A stretch of 64,000 nt of DNA from NCBI RefSeq assembly GCF_022669015.1, contig NZ_JAKKSL010000002.1, forward strand, positions 682,001 to 746,000. Direction: 5' to 3'. Every line of letters begins with the position of its first letter. Positions within the stretch are counted from its first letter, which is position 1. Shown one piece after another: positions 22,385-32,374 of this stretch. Source of the DNA: Colwellia maritima (GTDB lineage: Bacteria > Pseudomonadota > Gammaproteobacteria > Enterobacterales > Alteromonadaceae). A model generated the notes under the pieces. It was not told where the DNA came from, did no database searches, and worked only from the letters and a program-made list of their open reading frames with translations. A program made the position numbers and the translations under genes.

Positions 22385-23620
22385 ATGAAACATACCTATA
22401 TCGCCAGACAAGCTATTCTTAATGAGAAATCAGAAACTATTGGTTACGAATTATTATTTAGAGATAGTAGCGATAACAAGTTTCCTGATATTGAACAGGA
22501 TGTAGCGAGTTCAAAGCTGATTATTCAAAACCATATTCATGGTGATATTAAAACAATTAGTATGGGTAAACTGGCATTTATAAATTTTACTGAAAACTGC
22601 CTAATTCATAAATTTCCCTTAATGTTTGATAAAGACAGCATTGTGATTGAACTTGTAGGAGCAGATAAACCTACCAAAAAATTATTAAAAATCATTAAGT
22701 TTTATCATGAAAATGGCTACATGGTTGCACTAACCGAATATGATTTAGCGCCACATTGGGACGTACTTTTTCCGTATATTGATATTGTGAAAGTGGATAT
22801 TGAAAAAATAAACACAAAACGAATAATTCATGCGGTTGAACGTATGAGACCTTTTAACATTGCAATTGCAGCAGAAAAAGTAGAAACAAGAAACCAACAA
22901 CAAACACTGGCCGAAGTTGGGTTTGATTACTTTCAAGGTTATTTTTACCACGAACCTGAAATTATTGAAGGGCAAGCACTGTCACCCATTAAAACTCAAA
23001 TGCTGAGTTTGTTAAGTGAAACGTTCAATTACCCATTAAATTTTGAAGCTGTTGCTGAAATTATCAGTCATGACGTTAACTTAACGGTTGGTTTACTTAA
23101 AATGGTAAACAATGTATCAACAGGCTCACGCGTTGAAATAACCTCATTAAAACAAGCCGCTGCCTATTTAGGTGAAGACAAACTAAGACAGTTTGTATCA
23201 ATTCTTGCTTTATCAAACCTAACCTCAGAAACTACCGATGAAGTGTGTAAACAAGCATTGATTACAGGCAAAATGATGCTTGCCTTAAGTAATCATGTAG
23301 CCTTTAAAGAAGTTAATGATTTAGCGTTCATTACCGGTTTACTCAGTGCGATAGAAGTAATGTTGTCTATGCCAATGGCCGAAATTGTTAAAACAATGCC
23401 TTTAGCAAAACCAATAGAAACAGCCTTAGTGAAGCATGATGGTTTGTTGGGGCAATTACTCGATTTAACCACTAACTATATATTAGGTTATGAAAAGTTA
23501 AAATCTAACAAAAATTTAATTGAGAGCTTAAAACAATATTCATTAGACAAAAAACTTGTTCAAGAAGAATTTTTAAAAGCCATTGAATGGTGTAACAGCC
23601 TTAATATTGAAGCCGCATAA
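22385..23620 (+). CDS. EAL and HDOD domain signalling protein (YuxH family)
   Basis: 411 residues. The N-terminal 200 residues form an EAL-like domain (YIARQAILNEKSETIGYELLFR, VKVDIEKI, AAEKVET, GFDYFQGYFYHEP); the C-terminal half is an HDOD domain (NYPLNFEAVAEIISHDVNLT, LLKMVNNVS, LAFITGLLSAIEVMLSMPM). The EAL signature is ELL and several metal ligands typical of active c-di-GMP phosphodiesterases are missing, so it may bind rather than hydrolyse c-di-GMP. The protein is cytoplasmic, with no signal or membrane segment. Confidence 0.85.
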   Translation: MKHTYIARQAILNEKSETIGYELLFRDSSDNKFPDIEQDVASSKLIIQNHIHGDIKTISMGKLAFINFTENCLIHKFPLMFDKDSIVIELVGADKPTKKLLKIIKFYHENGYMVALTEYDLAPHWDVLFPYIDIVKVDIEKINTKRIIHAVERMRPFNIAIAAEKVETRNQQQTLAEVGFDYFQGYFYHEPEIIEGQALSPIKTQMLSLLSETFNYPLNFEAVAEIISHDVNLTVGLLKMVNNVSTGSRVEITSLKQAAAYLGEDKLRQFVSILALSNLTSETTDEVCKQALITGKMMLALSNHVAFKEVNDLAFITGLLSAIEVMLSMPMAEIVKTMPLAKPIETALVKHDGLLGQLLDLTTNYILGYEKLKSNKNLIESLKQYSLDKKLVQEEFLKAIEWCNSLNIEAA

Positions 23621-23794
23621 CGATTTAAGCGCTTTAACCGTATTTTCTACAAGTAATAACTTAACCTTAACTCAGGGTTAAAAAGACATTAACTTATTGA
23701 AAATTAGTGTTTAATTTTCATCTTATCACTATAGCGAGACAGTTTTGCTACTTTCGTCCGCAAATTTAGTCCGCAAAATAAGCAAGGCAAATTT

Positions 23795-23818
23795 ACGCGT
23801 GAATAAACGCGTGAATAA
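23795..23818. repeat. Two tandem 12-base units
   Basis: ACGCGTGAATAA occurs twice in direct succession just upstream of the oxidoreductase gene at 23842. Slightly further upstream GTCCGCAAA occurs at 23756 and 23769. The purpose is unknown; it may be a regulator site or simple slippage. Confidence 0.4.
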
Positions 23819-23841
23819 ACGAGAAAATAGGGCAAGGAAAT

Positions 23842-24840
23842 ATGAGTAAAATAAAAACCGGTGTTTTAGGCTATGGATTTTCAGCAAAAGTATTTCATAT
23901 ACCATTCCTCAAAGCCCATGATGCATTCACACTAACCGCAATTACCCAAAGAACCGGCAATAAAGCCCAGTTAGAACATCCTCAAGCAACTATTTATCGA
24001 GACTATGAGTCGATGCTTGACGATGATCAAATTAACTTAATCATTATTACAACGCCAAGCCATATGCATTATGAACATGCCAAAATGGCCCTTAATAAAG
24101 GAAAACATGTACTGGTTGAAAAACCATACACCGCAACCTATAAGCAAGCCTTAGCATTAAATGCTTTGGCCATAGAAAAGGGCAAAGTCATAACCGTTTA
24201 TCAAAATCGTCGTTATGACGGTGATTTTTTAACCCTTAAAGAAATTGTAAATCGTTCTGATGAAAATCCCTATGAGTTGGATGTTACCTGGGACCGATTT
24301 AAAATGGTTAACGACAATAGTTGGAAAGCTGCCGGCCTGCCTGCGAGTAATCAATTGTATGATCTTGGCACGCATTTACTTGATCAAATATTATGTTTAT
24401 TTGGCAAGCCAATTAGCCTTAACGGACAAGTACGAAAGTTAAGAGAAGGCACCAAAATTGTTGATTACTTTTTTATCAACCTCAATTATAAAAACACAGT
24501 TGTCAGACTTAAATCAACAATGGCGGCTGTAAAAGCGGATGAGCGCTATAAATTGCATACTACCAAAGGAACCTACTATTTTCATGAAATGGGGGAGCAA
24601 GAACACCGGCTTATTGCCGGTATGGCCCCTGATAATCCAGAGTATGGTGATAATGCTAGTTATGATTTCTATAGCATTGATGGTAATAAAACAAGTAGGC
24701 AAGTCGTTAAAGGTAATTACTTAAACTACTATGCAAAACTTGCAGACGCCATAAATAATAATGGCGAATTACCTGTATCACACGCAGATGCTGTATTGTT
24801 GATCAAATATATTGAAGAAATTATGGCCACTGAGATGTAA
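23842..24840 (+). CDS. Gfo/Idh/MocA-family oxidoreductase
   Basis: NAD(P)-dependent dehydrogenase, 332 residues. The N-terminal Rossmann fold begins TGVLGYGFSAKVFHIPFL, the EKP motif is LVEKPYTATYKQA near 93, and the C-terminal domain has QLYDLGTHLLDQ near 171 with the conserved Asp and His. It resembles the YdgJ/YhhX group of enteric bacteria. The substrate is probably a sugar or inositol but cannot be named. It ends 18 bases before the methyltransferase gene and may be cotranscribed with it. Confidence 0.85.
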   Translation: MSKIKTGVLGYGFSAKVFHIPFLKAHDAFTLTAITQRTGNKAQLEHPQATIYRDYESMLDDDQINLIIITTPSHMHYEHAKMALNKGKHVLVEKPYTATYKQALALNALAIEKGKVITVYQNRRYDGDFLTLKEIVNRSDENPYELDVTWDRFKMVNDNSWKAAGLPASNQLYDLGTHLLDQILCLFGKPISLNGQVRKLREGTKIVDYFFINLNYKNTVVRLKSTMAAVKADERYKLHTTKGTYYFHEMGEQEHRLIAGMAPDNPEYGDNASYDFYSIDGNKTSRQVVKGNYLNYYAKLADAINNNGELPVSHADAVLLIKYIEEIMATEM

Positions 24841-24858
24841 GGTAATTAACAGGTTTAT

Positions 24859-25449
24859 ATGTCTAATAATTTTTATAATGAAAATGCTACTAGTTTTTTT
24901 AATGATACTGTTGAAGCAGATTTATCACCTATTTATCAACAATTTTTACCGCTAGTTAAAAGCGGATCTCATATTCTTGATCTTGGTTGTGGTTCAGGCC
25001 GAGATACTTTATTTTTCATCAATCAAGGTTATCAAGTAACAGCGTTTGATGCGTGTGAAGCGTTAACCGCTAAAGCAAGTGAATACACGGGAATAAATGT
25101 TACATTAAATACATTTGAAAATTTTAACAGTAAGTCACCAGAATGTTTATATGATGCTATATGGGCGTGTGCATCGTTACTTCATGTACCAAGTAATAAG
25201 ATATCAGGCTCTTTCAAAAACCTAGCTAATCAATTGAAAATAGATGGTGTTTTTTATTGTTCTTTTAAATATGGAGATAATGATATTACTCGAAACGGTC
25301 GATATTTTACTAATGCAAATGAATCAAGGTTAAATGAGTTTATTAAAAATACTGGGTTAGTGATAGATAGAACTTGGATAACAGAAGATGTACGGCCTAA
25401 TCGTCATGGTGAAAAATGGCTAAATGCAATATTGATTAAAGTAGCATAA
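24859..25449 (+). CDS. Class I SAM-dependent methyltransferase
   Basis: 196-residue cytoplasmic methyltransferase. Motif I is HILDLGCGSGRDTLFF near 38, the acidic residue after beta 2 is in VTAFDACEA, and motif IV reads AIWACASLLHVP. There is no DPPY/NPPF motif, so it is not a typical DNA amino-methyltransferase; small-molecule, thiopurine- or TehB-like activity is more likely. It ends 7 bases before the reconstructed ATG of the large nuclease-helicase gene, so the two may be translated together. Confidence 0.8.
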   Translation: MSNNFYNENATSFFNDTVEADLSPIYQQFLPLVKSGSHILDLGCGSGRDTLFFINQGYQVTAFDACEALTAKASEYTGINVTLNTFENFNSKSPECLYDAIWACASLLHVPSNKISGSFKNLANQLKIDGVFYCSFKYGDNDITRNGRYFTNANESRLNEFIKNTGLVIDRTWITEDVRPNRHGEKWLNAILIKVA

Positions 25450-25455
25450 ATCTTC

Positions 25456-28400
25456 ATGACTTTACTTAAGATTGATAGCTTATTAGCAAGCTATAATTAC
25501 ACCCTATCAGAAGTGGTTTCAGTCGGCCGTCTCTACTTAAATAAGTGCGCAAGTAAAAATAAGCCGCAATTTTAATTGATACAACACTTTACGATTTATT
25601 AATTGCAGACTTTCAATATGTTGATTATACAAGCTATCAAAATAAAGTGATGCATCAATATAATGGTTTATATCGTTTTTTAGGAACCGATATAGCACTT
25701 TTAAAAGCTGAGTTAGCATTATTTTTATCTGGAGGTATTGAAGAATTAGAGTTGAAAATATATGGATCTGACCGTAGCGAAACTCATATTGACCCAACAC
25801 CTCCAGAATTTAACTTTGCCGTTTCATTTGAAAAAGTATTTGGTGCAAAACACATTTATGCCTTGCAAGCTGAAGCTCCCTATGTGGATCGCCAAGGCCA
25901 CCGACGTTATATTGATTATGTGTTACATCGTAACTCAACACCTATCGCGATAGAGCTTAATGGTGAACAATATCATCACCCATTATCGGCTATTGTCTCT
26001 GAAAAAAAATATCGTTCGCAGCTGTTTAAACAAAACTCATTAGTCAATGATGGATACCGCGTTTTTCGTTGGTCAAATAGAGGCATGCAAGATGACTTTA
26101 AATTTGAAGATCAAATAAAAGAATATTTCGGTGACAAGCAAGGGTTTCAATCAGCGCCATTATATCGAGCTGAACGCACAATAGACTTTTCTTTATATGA
26201 ACACCAAGCAACTGCAGTTAAGTCATTACAAGAAAAAGATCGAACGGCAATCAAACCTTTTTAATTGTTCTACCGCCAGGAACAGGGAAAACAGAAGTTT
26301 TTATTGAGGATTTTAGGCAAGAATTTTCGAAAGGGTTTGGTTAAAAGAGCATTAGCGATAGTGCCAAGTACAGAACTAAAAAAGCAGCTTATTAAACGAA
26401 TTATCGTGCAATTAAAGGAGATTAACGTTGGCGAAGACTTTTACGATGAAACACTCGATGTCATTGTTCAAACGAGTGCTTATGTTTTAAGGCACTACAG
26501 AAGTCATGTTTCTACTCATTTCGATTATATTTTAGTAGATGAAGCTCATCGTGCTGCAGCACATGGTTTGCGCAATGTCTTAGAATATTATAATCCTCAA
26601 AATCTTTTAGGGTTAACAGCAACAGACCGTTTAGATCAACAAAGGTTGGAAGATATTTTTGGCAGTTATCAAATTAACTTGTCTTTGGAAGAGGCAATTA
26701 AACAGAAATTAATACCGCAGATTAGAGCATTTAGATTACAGTCGAATATTGACCTTTCCAGTGTACGCTTTAACGGCAAAGAATTTGTTAAAAGTGATTT
26801 GCAAAAGTCGGTGCAAGTACCGTCTCGTGATCAATTAGTTGTTGATCTGTTAGTAAAGTATTTCTCAGCCAGTCATTCTAATAGCCACACTAATGAATCA
26901 CTACAAACAAAACAGGGCGTAATATTTTGTGTCGATATTAAACACGCCAAACGCATGTCAGCTCTACTGAATCAACATGGCGTAAAGTCTGCTTCAGTGC
27001 ATGGCACAAACAGGAAAGGCTTAGATGAGTACAAGCAGGGCGCTATACAATTTTTATGTGCTTGTGATTTGATAAATGAAGGGTGGGATGCACCCCAAAC
27101 ATCAGTAATTGTTATGGCAAGGCCAACCATGTCAAAGGTGTTATATACTCAACAACTTGGCAGAGGAACTCGTAACCACCCTGATAAAGAAGCACTTTAT
27201 GTTATTGATGTAGTTGATAGCTACAGCTCAGCGTTGCAACCATGGTCAGTTCATAGTCTATTCAATTTTGGCATGTACCACCATTTGGCGATTTAGTCAG
27301 AAATGTTGAAGGAACCCCTAATCGTGAGCTAATTATTTTGGATGGTTTATGGGAAACAGAGCGCCGATTAGAGCCAATTAATATATTTAACTTTGAGCAA
27401 GAGTTTGGCCATTTAATGAATGAAGAACAATTAGCGAGAGAGCTTTTTGTCTCTACATCAACAATTAAGTCTTGGTTAAAAAAACAAGAGATTAGTGCAT
27501 ATAGAACACTACCTTTTGGCAATAAAACACTTAATTACTTTTCTGAAGAACAATTGTTAATAATCAAAAAAGAAAAAAACATCAAAGATAGAACCGAAAA
27601 AACGCGTAAATTAGACTTCTATGAGTTTTTAGACAAAAAAGATTATACATTTTCTTATAAAATTATTTTTCTATTGGCAATGGTTAATCACTGTAATAAC
27701 CGTGGTGAACTTAATATTGATAATTTGGTTAAAAAGTACCAACAATTTTATCAAGATTTATTGACAAAATTTGGAAGAGCTGAAAAACAGGGTAACCCAC
27801 TTAATAAAACAAGTAACTTAAGTAATATTAATTATTTGAAAAAAAGCATAAGAGAAAATCCATTTGAAAAGTTTGAACGTAAGCGTTTCTTTTATCAGTG
27901 CAAAGATCTCAATATTATTTCATTTGATTCAGTGCTTTGGGAGAATTTAGAGTCAGCTGAACTCACCAAAATAACAGAACAGATGATTAAAGATGGTATA
28001 AATTACTTTAATAAAATTGATATAGAACTATCGCGCGAAGATTTCAATGTATTACTCAACCACACAGCTAAAGGGAATATAGCTAAATTTGTCAGACCTG
28101 TAGAATCTGTTCCTAAGGATAATGTAGCAGTAATTGAAGATGAAACTATTTCAGGTTTATATTTGCCATTTTATCAAAACCTTAAAATTGCTTGTGGCCA
28201 TTTTAAAACCAACCAACATGACGAGGTTGAAATGCATTTCATTGCCGATACAGCTCACAGTTTTGGAAAGTTAAATCCCGATATACATTTTGTTGCCACA
28301 GCGTCAGGCAATTCAATGAACGGTGGTAAAGCGCCAATTGAAGACGGAGATTTATTATTACTTGAATGGATCACACCAAATAATGCAGGCTCTATTTCCG

Positions 28401-28585
28401 GTTTAACAATGGCAATAGAAACTCAAGATGAAACTGGAGACGATCAATATTTACTACGAGTTGTTAAAAAGCAGGCCAATGGAAGCTATTCACTTATCGC
28501 TAATAATCCTGATTACCCAAGTATGTTGGCAAATGACCAAATGACTACTTTTGCCAGGTTGAAAGCGGTTTTAAAAGATATATAA
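25456..28585 (+). CDS. Large nuclease-helicase-HTH-S24 (LexA/UmuD-like) fusion protein, frameshifted
   Basis: Reconstructed as one gene of about 1040 residues. The start ATG at 25456 opens MTLLKIDSLLASYNYTLSEV. Single-base breaks lie at a T-run (25570-25573), a T-run (26258-26262), TTT (26336-26338) and CC (27278-27279); undoing each gives one continuous protein. Order: about 130-215, a PD-(D/E)XK-like nuclease of the DUF559/Vsr kind (RRYIDYVL, PIAIELNGEQYHH, GYRVFRWSNRG); about 250-600, an SF2 helicase (LPPGTGKTE, ILVDEAHRA, LGLTATDRL, FLCACDLINEGWD, QQLGRGTRN); about 650-690, a MerR-like HTH (ARELFVSTSTIKSWLK); then a region ending NPFEKFERKRFFY; about 900-1040, an S24 domain with IACGHF, ATASGNSMNGG and YLLRVVKKQ. 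Likely a DNA-damage or defence factor; not a named system I recognise. Confidence 0.75.
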
Positions 28586-28680
28586 GCCTTTCTCTTACAA
28601 ATTCGTGGTGGCAAAATACATTTAAAGTATTAAATTTTCTTACATACCCCAACTTAATAAACCAATAAGGTAAAATCATT

Positions 28681-29073
28681 TTGGAACATTTTAAAGCGCA
28701 AAGCGCGATTCAATTAGTAGAGCCCAATGAAGTAAGCAAGCGTATATCTGCGGGTGATACCTTTATAGTCAATGTAGTAGCAACATGGTGTCCAGATTGC
28801 ACAGAAAGGCAAAAGTTATATATTGATGATTTTGCACAAAAGATGAAATTACAAGCAATCGATGTATTGCAAGTAATTGTTCAAAGGGTGAAAGGTGAAT
28901 TTATCAATGATGAACACGCGCAATTGACCGCTAAATTTGGCGGACATGGCTACCCAAGAACGGTGTTAATTTGCCAAGGAAATATAGTAGATTCAGACAA
29001 CGTTGAAATAATTACAGAAGATGCATTGTCAGCTTTAGCTGAAAAGTTTACTCAAATAATAAACGAGTCATAA
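28681..29073 (+). CDS. Thioredoxin-fold protein with CPDC active site
   Basis: 130-residue small thioredoxin-like protein. NVVATWCPDCTERQKLY near residue 38 gives a CxxC redox site, followed by a thioredoxin beta-alpha layout and a cis-Pro candidate in GHGYPRTVLIC. There is no signal peptide, so it is cytoplasmic. The best start is TTG at 28681 with AAGG about ten bases upstream; no ATG fits the same frame. Partner proteins are not identifiable from the neighbours. Confidence 0.75.
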   Translation: MEHFKAQSAIQLVEPNEVSKRISAGDTFIVNVVATWCPDCTERQKLYIDDFAQKMKLQAIDVLQVIVQRVKGEFINDEHAQLTAKFGGHGYPRTVLICQGNIVDSDNVEIITEDALSALAEKFTQIINES

Positions 29074-29200
29074 ATAGATACATAACAGTACCAAGAGTGG
29101 ATTGTGTAAAAATTATACATCTTCAGTGGGTTTAGCTATAGTGATATGAGCATATTGCAATTAACTGATATTTACATGAGGAAGATAGGAGCAATCAACA

Positions 29201-29868
29201 ATGAAAAGGAAAAAACTAGCATTGATAGTTGGGCTATTTTTTATCGGTAGTAGCCAAACCGTATTTGCAGAAAACTTTAACGATGTATGTAGTAACACCA
29301 TTGAAGGTGCAAACATAGGTATGTCAAAAGAAGAAGTTCAATCAACTTGGCAACACGCGGCTTTGAAAATAGTAAACAAAAAAAACACAAATTATCTAAA
29401 CACCCAGAATCAATACAGTCGTTACTTTTTCAAACTGAAGACCGTCAACCTAATGAAAATTTTGTAAAGTTGCTAGGTTGGAAACAGATACTTTCAAATG
29501 ATAACCGACGTATTTTTGCTAACTATGTTGCACCTAAAGACCCTAGCAAAATTGAGGCATACGAAACGTTTTACCGTGCAAAGCTAACAGCTTTTTGCGA
29601 ATATAATATAGAAACATTGCGTGAAACAGAGCCGGCTGTACGAGCTACTCGTGCTTCTCGAATGAATCCTAATCCGAAATCAGCTGTTCACGAGTTTTGC
29701 GAAAACGCCTTAAAAGGTGAGTTTCGCACTGACAGCAATGGCCATGCTCATCCACCACCGCATGGTTTGAGCATCACCAATGCACAAGGGTGTAGAGTAA
29801 GCATTTCTAACCTCAATTTAAGAGGTTACAAAGCGGCTTTTACTGTGAGTATTGAGAACAACCAATAA
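29201..29868 (+). CDS. Small secreted protein of unknown function, frameshifted
   Basis: A signal peptide (MKRKKLALIVGLFFIGSSQT, then VFA before ENF) precedes a mature protein of about 195 residues. The first frame runs to WQHA; a one-base shift near 29355-29360 continues in GFENSKQKKHKLSKHPES and ends ISNLNLRGYKAAFTVSIENN. Four cysteines (in DVCSNT, TAFCEYN, HEFCENA and QGCRVS) suggest two disulfides in the periplasm. The family is not recognised. The start has AGGAGC upstream. Confidence 0.6.
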
Positions 29869-29940
29869 CCACACAACAATAATTCTAGCAGATTGAAAAA
29901 TAGATGTTCTTCAGTGTTACTTTTACTGGGATTTAGGCAC

Positions 29941-29965
29941 AAAAAAAGACGTCCGAGGACGTCTT
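29941..29965 (-). terminator. Rho-independent terminator of tRNA-Pro
   Basis: On the minus strand, GACGTCC, a two-base loop, GGACGTC and seven T residues directly follow the tRNA gene. The 7-base GC-rich perfect stem (29948-29954 with 29957-29963) and T-run make a strong intrinsic terminator. Confidence 0.9.
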
Positions 29966-29977
29966 GATTCTTATATA

Positions 29978-30054
29978 TGGTCGGAGTAGCAAGATTCGAA
30001 CTTGCGACCTCACGTCCCCCAGACGCACGCGCTACCAAGCTGCGCTATACCCCG
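29978..30054 (-). tRNA. tRNA-Pro, anticodon GGG
   Basis: 77 bases on the minus strand fold into a full cloverleaf: acceptor CGGGGTA/TACTCCG with one G-T pair, D arm GCGC/GCGC, anticodon stem TGCGT/ACGTG with two wobble pairs, loop CTGGGGG giving anticodon GGG, T arm GCAAG/CTTGC with TTCGAAT, discriminator A and an encoded CCA. C1-G72 and A73 are proline identity features. It reads CCC and, with wobble, CCU codons. Confidence 0.97.
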
Positions 30055-30258
30055 ATCTACAAAACATTACTTTGTCATTAATATGAATACAGTAACCAGG
30101 GGAAGGTTACTATCAATAGTACTGATTTGCGTCGACTATATTAATGATTTATTTGATTAATGCAATCATAATTCGCTATTGAGGCGGTCAATTTTGATCA
30201 ACCGCACAAGTATTAGCCAACTATTCGCTGCTACAGCCAACTATTCACCGCTACCATG

Positions 30259-32006
30259 TTATTCATTTACGTTTTCTAGCATTTGTTTACTAAAACGCTT
30301 GATAAAATGCACACCATCAATCATTAACGGAAAATCTTTATTTACGGTGATCGGGGCAGCTAATTGACTTGAGTAACTTTGAAAATTACCATTTTGGTCA
30401 ATCAATACTGATTTATCTTTATTAAAAACCATTAAACCATTCGCTGAGGTATTGGCAATAACACGATCTCGATTTAAGCTAAGTAAGTCTGTGCCATTAC
30501 TGTAGTTTTTATTGTCATGAGAACAATTCAACCAATTTGTCATTAATGTTGATTGCAAGTCCATATGACTTGTTAGTTTGTTAATTACGGCTCTACTGCT
30601 ATCACGTTGTGAGGTGGTAGCAGGGGCAATCAACAACGCAGGTTTAGTTGATAACTGTGTCTCGTTCGTTTGATTACCTATTGAACTGATCCATATAATG
30701 TCTTTTTGTTGTTTTTGCTTTTGTGCTAACAGTAAAGCATCTACAAACAATGAAAACTGATAGTCATTACTGATGGTTTTTTCGCTGTTGTCGTTTTCTT
30801 TACCGCTTTTAAAATATATAACATGTAGCCCGGCTTTCTTCGTGTTTAACTTATTTGAAAAAATTGGTGGATATATCATTTAGCTGATATTGCTCGTCAA
30901 ATAAACCAGTAAACCATTGTTCTTCATTTTCATTGCTTTGCTCAGTATCTGCGTTGCTGTTTGAATCAACCAGAGTAAAGGAGGTTGCCATGTTTTGTTG
31001 TTCAATCGCTTGAAATAATAACGGTTTAATTTGCTGTGTTAAAATATCTTGCTGATAAATACTGGGTAATGAATAGAATAAATTAAACCAAGCATCATTA
31101 AGCAAGGCTGAATCAACATGGTTATTAAATTGATAATTGTTACTGTTTGTTCTGTTGCTAAAGTTTTGCAATTGTAGCGCTGTTAATTGCTCATCCGTTA
31201 ATATAATAAACACAGACTGCTCAGTATTAGCGTTAGTACATTGCTTGTCTATACTAGGATATTGCGGAATAGCATGACTAAAAGACAATGGGCTCGTGGT
31301 ACGCTCTTTATAGGCGTCAATATCAAATAAACCGTATTTGGTTAATAAGGTTTGTGCTGTTGCAGGGTAAGACAAAGGTAAAACGGTGTCTTGACGTAAT
31401 ATATCGTAATCTAAATTAGCATCTGCCCATATATGGGTAAGATGGCTAAAGAAAAATGAAACGACCAAGCGCAAAAATAACGAAACGAGCAAACACGGTT
31501 TTTTGTAATTTTTTTAAATGCTTCCAAGCATAGTTACTTACCGTGAATTCATAACCCAAAATCATAATGGCAAACATGCCGCTTAATGTATAAAAAGCAA
31601 CACTTTCTTGTGCTATTTCTTTGATTAAACTAAATATTTGGCTGCTTGATGAGGCATTTAAATGATAACCTAAACGGCTATAAATAAATCCATCTAGCAG
31701 TAAGAGTAGTAAACCAAAGGTGAAAATAATTGAACCGCTGATCCTAATGACTTTGGTGTTAGGCCAAACGATAGTTAACGGAAATAGCAGCAATACAAAG
31801 CTCATAAAGGTTAAAAACGCAATATGGCTTACCCAGGTAGTAATTAAATAGGCCTGACCTAATAAAGTGTCTGGTGCTGTTTCACTAAAAAGATAGTAAG
31901 AGGAAAGGGCGATTGCGGCAATAATATTAAAAAAAGTAAACCAATGGCTCCAACTGATTAAATGTAAAAGTTTTTTGCTATAGGTTTTTGTATCAAAAGA
32001 GACCAT
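30259..32006 (-). CDS. yejM: Inner-membrane LPS-regulatory protein LapC/PbgA (YejM family), frameshifted twice
   Basis: YejM senses periplasmic LPS and restrains LapB/FtsH degradation of LpxC. The N-terminus has about five membrane helices after LHLISWSHWFTFFNI, the DUF3413 block, then HIWADANLDYDI and LPLSYPATAQTLLTKYGL, all close to the enteric protein. The periplasmic sulfatase-like domain lacks the metal and nucleophile residues, as in YejM. Breaks near 31466-31472 and in an A-run at 30858-30863 split the gene; with both repaired it is about 582 residues, equal to the family length. Lethality of loss in enteric bacteria argues for sequence error. It is 40 bases after yejL, the conserved gene order. 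Confidence 0.9.
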
Positions 32007-32046
32007 TGATCTTTATTCTTCTTATTTTGATGTTAAGTAAATAAAA

Positions 32047-32265
32047 CTAGTGAGTTTTTTGAATTGATTGATTCAATGCGCGCGTAAAATTGTCTACAAT
32101 AGCACGTTGCTTATCAGCAGGAATTTTACTAATAACATTGGTTATTGTATTTCCTAAGCACATAAGGGCTAAATCTGTGGTGGCTTGCTCGTTTACAAGT
32201 ACATCCATTAGTTCTTGGATAATTTTTTCTACACGTTCGTTGGAGTATTTCGATACAATGGGCAT
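32047..32265 (-). CDS. yejL: YejL family protein (DUF1414)
   Basis: 72-residue conserved protein. [20 protein letters not shown] and [15 protein letters not shown] are the family signature; the function is unknown. The start ATG at 32265 matches the family N-terminus; the longer reading to 32325 is not conserved. It precedes yejM and is divergent from yejK, as in enteric bacteria and Vibrio, which supports all three identifications. Confidence 0.88.
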   Translation of the reverse strand: MPIVSKYSNERVEKIIQELMDVLVNEQATTDLALMCLGNTITNVISKIPADKQRAIVDNFTRALNQSIQKTH

Positions 32266-32374
32266 AATGACACTTAATTGCTGATGATAAATAATATTTT
32301 GCCAGTTTATCAAATGCCTGAACAATATACTAATATATCAATACTAATATAACACTTAACGTAGACCTTAATTT

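Noticed and set aside
24859-25449. Restriction-modification methyltransferase partner of the helicase
   Set aside because: No DPPY/NPPF motif or target-recognition domain; it looks like a small-molecule methyltransferase.
25537-25800. Minus-strand open frame inside the large helicase gene
   Set aside because: It lies opposite the repaired N-terminus, has no conserved motif and no start signal.
29826-30038. Minus-strand frame overlapping tRNA-Pro that could look like a gene
   Set aside because: Its N-terminus is translated from the tRNA and terminator; such frames across tRNA genes are artefacts.
29978-30054. Attachment site for the recombinase at 53713 in tRNA-Pro
   Set aside because: The recombinase is about 24 kb away, with conserved chromosomal genes between, and I found no repeated tRNA end.
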